This document shows, piece by piece, positions 53,014 through 62,149 of a stretch of 64,000 nt of DNA. Both the position numbers and the translations under genes were made by a program. The notes under the pieces are model-generated. The model did no database searches. It worked only from the letters and a program-made list of their open reading frames with translations, and had not been told where the DNA came from. The stretch lies in assembly GCA_900768345.1 (NCBI GenBank), contig CAAGCO010000009.1, positions 1 through 64,000 on the forward strand, read 5' to 3'. The stretch comes from Bacilli bacterium (GTDB lineage: Bacteria > Bacillota_I > Bacilli_A > RF39 > UBA660). Each line of letters opens with the position of its first letter. The first letter of the stretch is position 1.

Positions 53014-53613
53014 ATGAAAGATTTTGATAGTAAAATAGAAAAATTAAGAGAATTATATAATGAAAAGCCAACAGAAACAATAAATGAAATAAATAATGCA
53101 ATTCTTAATATAAAAAATGAAAGAAGTAAAAAGGAAACTCAAGAAACAAAAAATTCAAGAAAAGCACTAATAAGTGGAATATTCGCAGTATGCATATTTT
53201 TAATAAGTATTACTAATATAAAATATGGCACAGACCAGTTTATGATGTATTTCTTCGGAACAGTGTTTTTCTTAGCTGGATTATTTATTGGATTAAATGT
53301 TCCAGTATTTGGAATAATATTCTTATTTAGTCATGGTGTTACAGGATTAGGTGTTATGTGTGCTAGTAAAATTAAGAGTATTTTAGAAAGTCCACTTATG
53401 ACAGATAGCCCAACTAATTTACAATATTTATTAGTATTAGGAGCCGGATTAATAGTAGCAGGAATCATTTCTGCAATATTTTATAACGTAAGTAATAAAA
53501 TAAAAGAACAAAAATATAGTCTAATAATAATACTAGCAATGTTTGCAGTAGGAATTGCAATAATTCAAATCTTACCAATTATATTTAATATAAACATTAT
53601 ATCAATGGAGTAA
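53014..53613 (+). CDS. Membrane protein with cytosolic helical head, unknown function
   Basis: 199 residues. A charged helical head (about residues 1-48) precedes about five hydrophobic segments, with a VFGIIFLFSHGVTGLGVMCAS segment in the middle containing conserved-looking glycines. The family is not recognised. GGTAGAGGT upstream acts as the ribosome site. It is a single gene between recO and the heat-shock operon. Confidence 0.6.
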   Translation: MKDFDSKIEKLRELYNEKPTETINEINNAILNIKNERSKKETQETKNSRKALISGIFAVCIFLISITNIKYGTDQFMMYFFGTVFFLAGLFIGLNVPVFGIIFLFSHGVTGLGVMCASKIKSILESPLMTDSPTNLQYLLVLGAGLIVAGIISAIFYNVSNKIKEQKYSLIIILAMFAVGIAIIQILPIIFNINIISME

Positions 53614-53619
53614 AAAATT

Positions 53620-53642
53620 AAGAACTTTAAAAGCTCTTTTTT
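53620..53642 (+). terminator. Imperfect terminator before the hrcA promoter
   Basis: AAGAACTT/AAGCTCTT arms with one mismatch and a T-run. Confidence 0.5.
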
Positions 53643-53667
53643 ATTACACAAAAATTTCAAAAAAAAA

Positions 53668-53694
53668 TTAGCACTATGGTATTGACATTGCTAA
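53668..53694 (+). promoter_or_regulatory. Upstream, imperfect CIRCE element
   Basis: TTAGCACTA, nine bases, then CATTGCTAA, which differs at two positions from the consensus GAGTGCTAA arm. It covers the -35 box of the hrcA promoter. HrcA repressor bound here would compete with RNA polymerase. Confidence 0.65.
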
Positions 53695-53710
53695 AAATGC
53701 ATACTATAAT
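53682..53710 (+). promoter_or_regulatory. Heat-shock operon promoter
   Basis: Consensus TTGACA at 53682-53687 and TATAAT at 53705-53710, 17-base spacer, flanked by two CIRCE elements. Confidence 0.9.
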
Positions 53711-53714
53711 AGTG

Positions 53715-53741
53715 TTAGCACTAAAAGGAAAAGAGTGCTAA
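53715..53741 (+). promoter_or_regulatory. Canonical CIRCE operator
   Basis: TTAGCACTA-N9-GAGTGCTAA, matching the HrcA binding consensus except for one base in the left arm. It lies just after the -10 box, 12 bases before the hrcA start. Confidence 0.95.
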
Positions 53742-53753
53742 AGGAGGTATAAT

Positions 53754-54761
53754 GTGATAGGAAGTAGACAAAGAGAACTATTAAGAGCAATAGTTGAAGA
53801 ATATGTAAAAACTGCGAGACCTGTTGGTAGTAAATCATTATGTAAAAAGTTTAAATGTTCTAGTGCTACTATCAGAAATGATATGGCTGCTCTTGAAGAT
53901 TTAGGCTACTTAGAAAAGACACATATATCTTCAGGAAGAGTTCCATCTGAAAATGGATATAGATATTATGTCGATAACTTGATGGAACCAAGAAAAATAA
54001 GTGGAGAAGATATGCTTAAACTTCAAACTATATTTAACAACAATGAACTTGCTTTAAGTGACGCGATAAGTAAAAGTTTAGAAATTATAAGCGATATGAC
54101 AAACTACACTTCAGTAATTCTTGGTAAAGAATCAAGTGATAACAAATTACAAAGAGTAGAAGTTGTTCCACTAACAAGTAGACAACTAATAGCTATAGTA
54201 ATAACTGATAAAGGACATGTTGAAAACAAAAATATAAATCTTGAAGAAAACATTCCAGTAGAAGAAATATCTAAAACCACAGAATTGTTAAACAAAATGT
54301 TATTTGGGACGCCTATAGATGAAGTTCCGAGTAAGTTAGAATTTGAAATAAAACCAATAATTGGTAATTATGTTCAAAATTATGAAGTTGTATATAATGC
54401 ATTCTATAATGCACTTACAAACTTTGCTAACGAAAGGGATGTTAGATTTACAGGTAAAGCTAATATATTAAAACAGCCAGAATTCGGAACAATTGATGAT
54501 GTTAAAAACATTATAAGTAAGTTTGAAAGCAAAGATATGGTGAGTAAAATTGAAGAAAGTGACGATGAGGTTAAGGTATATATTGGTAGCGAATCTGAAA
54601 TAGATGACAATGTAACAGTTGTTAAAACAAAATACAATGCTGGTGGTAGGGAAGGTACTATCGCTGTAATAGGTCCAAAAAGAATGGAATATGAAAGAGT
54701 AGTAAATATGCTTGAATATCTAAAAGAAAATATAGAGAAAAAGTATAATAACGATAAATGA
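53754..54761 (+). CDS. hrcA: Heat-inducible transcription repressor HrcA
   Basis: 335 residues from GTG 53754, set by AAGGAGGT six bases upstream; the ATG two bases earlier reads into a stop. N-terminal winged helix REYVKTARPVGSKSL-type (VEEYVKTARPVGSKSLCKKF, SSATIRNDMAALEDLGYLEK, SSGRVPSENGYRYYV), then the GAF-like dimer domain and AVIGPKRMEYERV at the end. HrcA represses this operon through CIRCE and needs chaperones for folding. It ends in TGA. Confidence 0.97.
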   Translation: MIGSRQRELLRAIVEEYVKTARPVGSKSLCKKFKCSSATIRNDMAALEDLGYLEKTHISSGRVPSENGYRYYVDNLMEPRKISGEDMLKLQTIFNNNELALSDAISKSLEIISDMTNYTSVILGKESSDNKLQRVEVVPLTSRQLIAIVITDKGHVENKNINLEENIPVEEISKTTELLNKMLFGTPIDEVPSKLEFEIKPIIGNYVQNYEVVYNAFYNALTNFANERDVRFTGKANILKQPEFGTIDDVKNIISKFESKDMVSKIEESDDEVKVYIGSESEIDDNVTVVKTKYNAGGREGTIAVIGPKRMEYERVVNMLEYLKENIEKKYNNDK

Positions 54762-54778
54762 TTTAAAGGAGAAAGCAA

Positions 54779-55414
54779 ATGGCTAAAAGATCAAAAGACG
54801 AAGAAATAAAGAAAACAAATTGTGACGAAAGTTGCGATTGTGGATGTAATGAAGGAAAAGAATGTAACTGTGAAAATGTACATGAAGAAGTAAAAGAGGA
54901 AGAAAATAGTTGCACAGGTTCATGCGATGGATGTTCAGGTTGTGGAACAATAGATCCAGAAATGGTAATTCAAATCCTTGAAAATAGAAATAAAGAATTA
55001 GAAGAAAAATATATGCGTTTACAAGCTGAATATTTAAACTTCAAAACAAGAACTCAAAGTGAAATAAGTAAAATGCTTCAATACGAAGGTGAATCATTCA
55101 TTAAAGAAATCTTAGTAGTTAAAGATAACTTAGAAAGAGCTATTATGATGGATGATAATGATTTATCTGATGAAGTAAGTAAATTCTTAAGTGGATTTAA
55201 AATGATACTTGGAAATCTTACTGCTTTACTAGACAAATTCGAAGTTCGTGAAGTAGAGTGCTTAGGACAAGAATTTGATCCTCATGTAGCTGAAGCTGTA
55301 CTTACAGAACACGATGAAAGCAAACCTGAAAATGTAGTACTTGAAGTACTAACTAAAGGTTATAAATATAAAGATAAAGTTATTAGACATGCTATGGTTA
55401 AAGTAAATAAATAA
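54779..55414 (+). CDS. grpE: Nucleotide exchange factor GrpE with Cys-rich N-terminal extension
   Basis: 211 residues. The long dimerisation helix (ENRNKELEEKYMRLQAEYLNFKTR) and C-terminal beta domain (LGQEFDPHVAEAVL, VLEVLTKGYKYKDKVIRHAMVKV) identify GrpE. The first ~57 residues are unusual: ten Cys at residues 15-55, in C-x-C, C-x3-C and C-x2-C arrangements (CDCGC, CNC, CDGCSGC), where normal GrpE heads are acidic and lack Cys. This could bind metal or respond to redox state. GGAGAAAG precedes the ATG. Second gene of the hrcA operon. Confidence 0.95.
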   Translation: MAKRSKDEEIKKTNCDESCDCGCNEGKECNCENVHEEVKEEENSCTGSCDGCSGCGTIDPEMVIQILENRNKELEEKYMRLQAEYLNFKTRTQSEISKMLQYEGESFIKEILVVKDNLERAIMMDDNDLSDEVSKFLSGFKMILGNLTALLDKFEVREVECLGQEFDPHVAEAVLTEHDESKPENVVLEVLTKGYKYKDKVIRHAMVKVNK

Positions 55415-55431
55415 GGAGAGATGATAAATTT

Positions 55432-57270
55432 ATGGCAAAAATTAATAAAGTTATAGGTATAGATTTAGGTACAACAAACAGTTGTGTTGCTGTACTAGAA
55501 GGTGGAGAACCAAAAGTTATCCCAAATGCTGAAGGAAATAGAACAACACCTTCAGTAGTAAGTTTTAAAAATGGAGAAGTTAGGGTTGGAGACGTTGCAA
55601 AACGTGAAGCACAAACTTCAACAAACGTAATTAGTTCTATTAAAAGATTAATGGGTACTGGTGAAAAAGTAGAAGCAGAAGGAAAAAAATATACACCAGA
55701 AGAAATAAGTGCTAAAATTCTTATGAACTTAAAAGAAACTGCAGAAGCTTATTTAGGTGGAGAAGTTAGTAAGGCTGTTATTACAGTTCCAGCATACTTC
55801 AACGATGCTCAAAGACAAGCTACTAAAAATGCAGGTAAAATCGCAGGATTAGATGTTGAAAGAATTATAAATGAACCAACAGCTGCTGCACTAGCATATG
55901 GACTTGATAAACAAGAAAATGCTCATACAGTTCTAGTATACGACTTAGGTGGTGGAACATTCGATGTTTCAATTCTAGAATTAGGCGATGGCGTATTTGA
56001 AGTTAAAGCTACAAGTGGTAACAACCATTTAGGTGGAGATGACTTCGATAAAGCAATTATGGATTACATTATTGCTGAATTTAAGAAAGAAAATGGTATA
56101 GACTTATCTAAAGATAAACTTGCTATGCAAAGATTAAAAGAAGGAGCAGAAAAAGCTAAAAAAGACTTAAGTGGTGTTAAGACTACTCAAATTAGCTTAC
56201 CATTCATTACTCAAGGTGAAAATGGACCATTACACGTAGATATGACATTAACAAGAGCTAAATTTGAAGAATTAATTAGCGACTTAGTAGAATCAACTAG
56301 AAAACCAGTAAGAGATGCTCTTAAAGAAGCTAAATTAACTAAGAATGACATTGATAAAGTATTACTTGTTGGTGGATCAACTAGAATACCATGTGTTCAA
56401 GAATTAGTTAAAGAAGAATTAGGAAAAGAAGGAAGTAAAGAAGTTAACCCAGATGAAGTAGTTGCTATGGGTGCTGCTATTCAAGGTGGTGTATTAACTG
56501 GAGAAGTTAACGACTTAGTACTTTTAGATGTTACGCCTCTATCATTAGGTATTGAAACATTAGGAAACGTTATGACAGTATTAATTCCAAGAAATACAAC
56601 TATTCCAACAACTAAGAGCCAAGTATTCAGTACTGCTGCTGATAATCAACCAGCTGTAGATATTCATATCTTACAAGGTGAAAGACCAATGGCTGCTGAT
56701 AACAAGACATTAGGACACTTCCAATTAACTAACATACCACCAGCTCCAAGAGGAGTACCACAAATCGAAGTATCATTCGATATTGATGCAAATGGTATCG
56801 TTAACGTTAAAGCAAAAGATTTAGGAACTAATAAGGAACAAGCAATTACAATTACAGCATCTTCTAATTTAAGTGAAGAAGAAATTGATAGAATGATGAA
56901 AGAAGCTGAAGCTAATAAAGAAGCAGATAACAAACGTAAAGAAGCTGCAGAAATTAAAAATGATGCAGAACAAATGGTATTTGCTGCTGAAAAAACATTA
57001 AAAGACTTTGGTGACAAAGTAAAAGATGATGAAAAAGAAGAGATAGAAAAACTTGTTAAAAATACTAAAGACGCATTAGAAAAAGATGACAACGATGAAA
57101 TTAAGAGTACAAGTGAAGAACTTTCTAAGAAAGTAATGGAATTATCAAGTAGAATCTATCAAGAACAAGCTGCTGAATCACAAAAAGCAAGCGAAAATGC
57201 ATCAGAAGAAAAAGAAGACAAAAATGATAAAAAAGACAATGTAAAAGATGCTGAATTCGAAGAAAAATAA
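55432..57270 (+). CDS. dnaK: Molecular chaperone DnaK (Hsp70)
   Basis: 612 residues. Nucleotide domain signatures GIDLGTTNSCVAV, VYDLGGGTFDVSIL and VLLVGGSTRIPCVQEL; the linker DLVLLDVTPLSLGIET; substrate domain and a charged C-terminal lid ending in an acidic/Lys tail with EFEEK. It binds unfolded chains with ATP-driven cycles, helped by DnaJ and GrpE. The order hrcA-grpE-dnaK is standard; here pepF separates it from dnaJ. Confidence 0.98.
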   Translation: MAKINKVIGIDLGTTNSCVAVLEGGEPKVIPNAEGNRTTPSVVSFKNGEVRVGDVAKREAQTSTNVISSIKRLMGTGEKVEAEGKKYTPEEISAKILMNLKETAEAYLGGEVSKAVITVPAYFNDAQRQATKNAGKIAGLDVERIINEPTAAALAYGLDKQENAHTVLVYDLGGGTFDVSILELGDGVFEVKATSGNNHLGGDDFDKAIMDYIIAEFKKENGIDLSKDKLAMQRLKEGAEKAKKDLSGVKTTQISLPFITQGENGPLHVDMTLTRAKFEELISDLVESTRKPVRDALKEAKLTKNDIDKVLLVGGSTRIPCVQELVKEELGKEGSKEVNPDEVVAMGAAIQGGVLTGEVNDLVLLDVTPLSLGIETLGNVMTVLIPRNTTIPTTKSQVFSTAADNQPAVDIHILQGERPMAADNKTLGHFQLTNIPPAPRGVPQIEVSFDIDANGIVNVKAKDLGTNKEQAITITASSNLSEEEIDRMMKEAEANKEADNKRKEAAEIKNDAEQMVFAAEKTLKDFGDKVKDDEKEEIEKLVKNTKDALEKDDNDEIKSTSEELSKKVMELSSRIYQEQAAESQKASENASEEKEDKNDKKDNVKDAEFEEK

Positions 57271-57290
57271 TTAGATAATTAACTGAGTTA

Positions 57291-57320
57291 GGGGCTCAAA
57301 CACTTGAGCCCTTAATTTAT
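57291..57320 (+). terminator. Hairpin after dnaK
   Basis: GC-rich eight-bp stem GGGCTCAA/TTGAGCCC with ACAC loop; the following sequence TTAATTTAT is only moderately T-rich, so it may be a partial terminator or 3' stabiliser between dnaK and pepF. Confidence 0.65.
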
Positions 57321-57335
57321 ATAAAAGGAGAAATA

Positions 57336-59102
57336 ATGGATAAAAACAAATGGGACTTAACTAAATTATTTAAAAGTGACGAAGATTTTAATGAAACAAT
57401 AAATAAAGTAACAAAACTATTAGATGAAATAGTTAAATACAAAGGAAGAATATTTGAAAGTGAAGAAACTTTATTAGATTTCTTAAAACTTGATACAGAG
57501 ATAGATATATTAACAGAAAGAATATATATCTATGCATATCTTGGATACTATGACAACATGAGTAATGAAGAATTCTTAGTAAAGAAAGAAAAAGCTAATA
57601 ATATAATGAATACTTCTTCAAGTGTTAGAACATTTGTAACTCCAGAAATTTTGAGTAAAGATTATAAAGAAGTACAAGAATTATTATCTAAAAATAAAGA
57701 ATTAGAAAAATATAAATTTGCATTTGAAAAAATATTTAGAAGAAAAGAACATATACTTAGTGAACCTGAAGAATTATTGCTATCAAATGTAAGTGAAACG
57801 TTCACAACTGCAAGAGATGCATTTAATGCATTAGATAATGTAGATATAGATTTGGGTTATATTAAAGATGAAGAAGGAAAGAAAGTAGAGTTAACTTCTT
57901 CAAACTATGTAAGATACATTACATCAAAGAATAGAAATGTAAGAAAAAATGCATTCAAAAAAGATAATAAATATTATGAAAAACATATAAATACTTTAAG
58001 TGCTTTATATGCAGGAAAAGTTAAAACAAATGCATTTATTTCAAAGACTAGAAAATATAATAGTATCCTAGAAATGTATTTATTTAGTGATAAAATAAGT
58101 ACAAAACTATATGAAAACTTAATAAAAATCACTAATAAAAATACTAAATATTTAAAAGAATATTATAAATTAAAAGGAAAAGAACTTGGATATAAATTAC
58201 ATCTATATGATACATATGTAAATACATCTTCTATACCTAAAAAGGATATTCCATATGAAGAGGGAATTAAAATAGTTAATAAAGCATTATCTCCACTTGG
58301 AGAAGAATATTTAAAAGAGTTTAACAGACTTTTAAATAGTAATGTAGTAGATGTATATCCTAAAAAAGCTAAAAGAAGTGGCGCATTCGAATGGTGTACA
58401 TATGGAGTTGATCCCTATGTATCAATAAATTACGAAAATGATATTGATTCAGTAAGTACACTTGCTCATGAAATGGGGCATGCAATGCATAGCTATTACA
58501 GTAATGCAAATCAAGATTACATAAATGCAGACTATCCTATCTTTTTAGCAGAGATTGCATCAACAGTAAATGAAGCATTATTATCAAATTATTTGATTAA
58601 AAATAGTAGTGATAAAGATGAAAAAATATATTATCTTGTAGAATTTTTAGATAAATTCAAAGGAACTGTTTATAGACAAATGATGTTTGCTGAATTTGAA
58701 TATATTATTCATAAAAAGTATGAAAAAGGTGAAGCAATTACAAAAGATTTACTTTGCAAAACTTATTATGAACTAAATAAAAAACAATTCAGTGGGTCTG
58801 TAGTTGTAGATAAAGACATTCAATATGAATGGTCAAAGATTCCACATTTCTATACATCATTTTATGTTTATAAATATGCAACAGGTTTCATAAGTGCACT
58901 TTTAATCGCAGATAAATTAGAAAAAGATAAAAACTTTAAAGATAAATATATAGAATTCTTAAGTAGTGGTTGTAGTGATTATCCACAAGAATTACTAAGT
59001 AAACTTGGAATTGATTTAAGTGATGAAAATACATTAAACGAAGCATTCCAATTATTTGCTGAAAAAGTAAAATTACTAAATGAATATATGAATGGAGAGT
59101 AG
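57336..59102 (+). CDS. pepF: Oligoendopeptidase F (M3 metallopeptidase)
   Basis: 588 residues, the usual PepF length. The zinc motif is LAHEMGHAMHS (HExxH) followed by FLAEIASTVNEALL, which supplies the third ligand Glu. The N-terminal half has the PepF domain with WDLTKLFKSDEDF. A late region (IPHFYTSFYVYKYATGF) is conserved in the family. It is a cytosolic peptidase that cuts short peptides. It lies between dnaK and dnaJ, which start or stop within a few bases (two bases to dnaJ), so it may be co-expressed with the chaperones. Confidence 0.94.
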   Translation: MDKNKWDLTKLFKSDEDFNETINKVTKLLDEIVKYKGRIFESEETLLDFLKLDTEIDILTERIYIYAYLGYYDNMSNEEFLVKKEKANNIMNTSSSVRTFVTPEILSKDYKEVQELLSKNKELEKYKFAFEKIFRRKEHILSEPEELLLSNVSETFTTARDAFNALDNVDIDLGYIKDEEGKKVELTSSNYVRYITSKNRNVRKNAFKKDNKYYEKHINTLSALYAGKVKTNAFISKTRKYNSILEMYLFSDKISTKLYENLIKITNKNTKYLKEYYKLKGKELGYKLHLYDTYVNTSSIPKKDIPYEEGIKIVNKALSPLGEEYLKEFNRLLNSNVVDVYPKKAKRSGAFEWCTYGVDPYVSINYENDIDSVSTLAHEMGHAMHSYYSNANQDYINADYPIFLAEIASTVNEALLSNYLIKNSSDKDEKIYYLVEFLDKFKGTVYRQMMFAEFEYIIHKKYEKGEAITKDLLCKTYYELNKKQFSGSVVVDKDIQYEWSKIPHFYTSFYVYKYATGFISALLIADKLEKDKNFKDKYIEFLSSGCSDYPQELLSKLGIDLSDENTLNEAFQLFAEKVKLLNEYMNGE

Positions 59103-59104
59103 TT

Positions 59105-60247
59105 ATGGCAAAAAGAGATTATTATGAAGTTTTAGGTGTATCTAAAGATGCAACTGAAGCAGAAATAAAAAGTGCTTTTAGAAAAAAAGCAAAAGAATTT
59201 CACCCAGATTTAAATAAGAGTCCAGACGCACCAGAAAAGTTCAAAGAAGCACAAGAAGCTTACGCTTGTCTTTCTGATAAAGAAAATCGTGCTAAATATG
59301 ACCAATATGGCTTTGCAGCATTCGAAAATCCATACGGAAATGCAGGTGGAGGAGCAAGCTATGGAGGCGGTGCAAATCCATTCGGTAACTTCGACTTTGG
59401 AGACATCTTTGATGATCTTTTTGGTGGATCAGGATTTAGTTCATTTAGTGGATTTGGTGGTGGAAGTAAATCATCATCAAAAGCTCGTAAAGGAAGCGAT
59501 TCACTTTATGGAATGAAAATAGACTTTATGGAAGCTGTTTATGGATGTAAAAAGGACATTGACCTTGAATACTATGAAAACTGTGAAGATTGCGATGGAA
59601 AAGGTGGTCATGGTGAAACAACATGTTCAGAATGTAATGGTTCCGGCTATGTAGTAAGACAAACTAATACAATCTTTGGAGCAATGCAAAGTAGAACAGT
59701 ATGTCCAGAATGTAATGGAAAAGGCAAAACATACAAAACAAGATGTAATACTTGTAAAGGAAACGGAAAAATAAAAGTACATAAAACAATTACAATTGAT
59801 GTTCCAGCAGGAATAGATAATGGAGAACAACTAAGATTAAGTGGTAAAGGCGAGCCAGGAATAAATGGTGGACCTAATGGAGACTTATATATCGAAATAA
59901 GAATAACACCAGATGATAATTATAAAAGAGAAGGAAACGATATATATTTAGAAGTACCAGTTACAATAACAGATTTGTGTCTTGGAACAACTAAAACAAT
60001 CAAAACAATTGATGGATATGTAGATTTAAAAATAAAAGATGGAAGTCAACCAGGAGATATCTTAAGAATAAAAGGAAAAGGTATCAATAATCCAGACTCA
60101 TGGAAAAAAGGAGACTTCTATTGCGTACTTAAACTAATAATTCCAACAAGTCTATCAAGAAAACAAAAACAAATATTAGAAGAACTTGAAGAAACCGATT
60201 TAGAAGATTCAAGTGAATTTAAAAAATTTTCAAAGTTAAATAAATAG
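59105..60247 (+). CDS. dnaJ: Co-chaperone DnaJ
   Basis: 380 residues. J domain with the HPD tripeptide (KEFHPDLNKS), a Gly/Phe/Ser-rich linker (about residues 75-135), then the zinc region with four CxxCxGxG motifs (CEDCDGKG, CSECNGSG, CPECNGKG, CNTCKGNG), and the two C-terminal barrels. It stimulates DnaK ATPase. It starts two bases after pepF; the ATG lies after GGAGAG in the pepF end. Confidence 0.97.
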   Translation: MAKRDYYEVLGVSKDATEAEIKSAFRKKAKEFHPDLNKSPDAPEKFKEAQEAYACLSDKENRAKYDQYGFAAFENPYGNAGGGASYGGGANPFGNFDFGDIFDDLFGGSGFSSFSGFGGGSKSSSKARKGSDSLYGMKIDFMEAVYGCKKDIDLEYYENCEDCDGKGGHGETTCSECNGSGYVVRQTNTIFGAMQSRTVCPECNGKGKTYKTRCNTCKGNGKIKVHKTITIDVPAGIDNGEQLRLSGKGEPGINGGPNGDLYIEIRITPDDNYKREGNDIYLEVPVTITDLCLGTTKTIKTIDGYVDLKIKDGSQPGDILRIKGKGINNPDSWKKGDFYCVLKLIIPTSLSRKQKQILEELEETDLEDSSEFKKFSKLNK

Positions 60248-60271
60248 TCAGGTAAAACTGACTTTTTTTAT
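60245..60271 (+). terminator. Terminator after dnaJ
   Basis: GTCAG/CTGAC stem with a six-base loop, then seven T residues, at the dnaJ stop. Confidence 0.8.
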
Positions 60272-60289
60272 GGAAAAAACCAATATAAA

Positions 60290-60318
60290 TTGAATTTTAT
60301 GCTAAAAAATGATATAAT
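60290..60318 (+). promoter_or_regulatory. Promoter of the dnaG-rpoD-trmK operon
   Basis: TTGAAT at 60290-60295 and TATAAT at 60313-60318 with a 17-base spacer, leaving a leader of ~70 bases before dnaG. Confidence 0.7.
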
Positions 60319-60397
60319 ATGAACGTTTTTTAAAGAAATTGCAAAAAAAAGAAGTGTTTTTAAACTTTTCTTCGTATATATATTATTAGGAGGGAAA

Positions 60398-62149
60398 ATG
60401 GCATATATTAGTCCTAAAATCATTGCTGAAATTAAATCTAGAAATAGACTAGAAGATGTTTTAAGAAGCTATGGCGTAGAACTTGATAGTAGAAATAAAG
60501 CATTATGCCCATTTCATAAAGAGAAAACACCTTCATTTAGTGTTAAACCAGAAGAACAAATATTTACCTGTTTTGGTAAATGTAATTTCACTGGAGATGT
60601 ATTCACATTTGTTGAAAGAAAAGAAGGAGTATCAAGATTAGAAGCAATAAAGATTTTGGCTGATAGAGTGGGAATTAAATTAGACAATACTGAAGTCAAA
60701 AAAGTAAACACAAAATTTCAAACCTATTATGAAATCAATGATACAGTAAATAAATATTTTAAAAATACACTTCTATCTAAAGAAGGAACTGAAGCATTAA
60801 AATATTTAGCTGACAGAAATATGTCAAAAGAACTGATTAATGAGTTTAATATAGGTCTTGCAAGTTCAAATAAACTATATAGTATCTTATCAAAAAAATA
60901 TAAAACAGAAGATTTATATGATTTAGGACTTATTAAACAAATAAATGGTAACTTTTATGACACATTTCAAAGTAGAATAATATTTCCAATAATAGATGAA
61001 AATAATAATATAGTAGCATTCTCTGGAAGAAAATATCTAAGTGATGATTTAAAAGACGATCACTTACCAAAATATCTTCATTCAAAAGAAAGTGAAATAT
61101 TTAAAAAAAGTGGTATTTTATATAATATCAATAATGCAGATTCATTTATTAGACAAAGTAAAGAAATAGTACTTACTGAAGGATTCATGGATACTATTAG
61201 AATGTCATCTATAGGATATAAAAATGTAGTAGCTCTAATGGGAACAGCATTCACAAAAGAACATCTAGATAAAATACTTAAATATAAATGTAAAGTAATC
61301 TTAAATCTAGACCAAGATGAAGCTGGAGTAACGAATACAATTAAGATAGGGGACGAACTTCTAAAAAATAATATAGATTCAACAGTAATAGTATTTGAAG
61401 ACTACAAAGATAGTGATGAATTCATAAGTAAAAAAGGAAAAGAAGAATTTGATATTGCTTATAATAATAGACTTTCATTTATAGATTTTAAACTTAAATA
61501 CTTAAAATCAAGTAAGAATATGAAAGACTCAGTAGAAATAAGTAAATATATAAATGAAGCAATAGATTCTCTAGAACAAATAGATGATGATATATTAAGA
61601 GAGTTAAAAATAGCAGAGATTTCAAAAGAGTTTGATATAGATGACTCAGTAATAAGAAATAAAATAAAAGTAAAAGAAGTAAAAAAGAAAAAAGAAGAAC
61701 CCCAAAAACAAGAAGAGAAAACAAAAGAATACAATAAGTATGATATAAGTGAATTAAGAATATTATATTTAATGTTAAATTATGATGATGTTATATTGTA
61801 TTTTGAAAATTCACTTGGATACTTAATAGATTCTAAAAGATCAAAACTGGCATATAAAATACTTGAATTTAAAAACGCTAATGGATACTTCAATTTATTT
61901 GATTTTCAAGATTCTGTACTAGAGTATAGAGAATTAAATGATACACTTAACGAAGTATTAAATTATCATAATAATAAAGAATACACAAACGAAGAATTAG
62001 AAGATTATATAAATACTATAAAAGAGTATTCAGTAAAAAAACAAATAGAAAAGTTAAAACAAGAAATGAAAGACACATTAGACATAAATAAAAAAATAGA
62101 AATTGCAAAAAAAATAGAGAATATAAATAAGGAAGTGTTAAAATGGTAA
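60398..62149 (+). CDS. dnaG: DNA primase DnaG
   Basis: 583 residues. The N-terminal zinc domain has CPFHKEKTPSFSV and CFGKC, i.e. a C-x2-H...C-x3-C site where most DnaG proteins have CFGC. The catalytic domain follows with IGLAS, IIFPIIDENNNIVAFSGRK, the TOPRIM Glu in VLTEGFMDTI and the Asp pair in LNLDQDEAG. A lysine/glutamate-rich linker (about residues 425-440) leads to the helicase-binding C-terminal domain. AGGAGGG precedes the ATG. rpoD overlaps its end by seven bases. This dnaG-rpoD-trmK order is as in B. subtilis dnaG-sigA-trmK. Confidence 0.95.
   Translation: MAYISPKIIAEIKSRNRLEDVLRSYGVELDSRNKALCPFHKEKTPSFSVKPEEQIFTCFGKCNFTGDVFTFVERKEGVSRLEAIKILADRVGIKLDNTEVKKVNTKFQTYYEINDTVNKYFKNTLLSKEGTEALKYLADRNMSKELINEFNIGLASSNKLYSILSKKYKTEDLYDLGLIKQINGNFYDTFQSRIIFPIIDENNNIVAFSGRKYLSDDLKDDHLPKYLHSKESEIFKKSGILYNINNADSFIRQSKEIVLTEGFMDTIRMSSIGYKNVVALMGTAFTKEHLDKILKYKCKVILNLDQDEAGVTNTIKIGDELLKNNIDSTVIVFEDYKDSDEFISKKGKEEFDIAYNNRLSFIDFKLKYLKSSKNMKDSVEISKYINEAIDSLEQIDDDILRELKIAEISKEFDIDDSVIRNKIKVKEVKKKKEEPQKQEEKTKEYNKYDISELRILYLMLNYDDVILYFENSLGYLIDSKRSKLAYKILEFKNANGYFNLFDFQDSVLEYRELNDTLNEVLNYHNNKEYTNEELEDYINTIKEYSVKKQIEKLKQEMKDTLDINKKIEIAKKIENINKEVLKW

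Noticed and set aside
59289..59516. Alternative plus-strand frame inside dnaJ
   Set aside because: Falls in the Gly/Phe-rich linker in a second frame; no start signal or homology.
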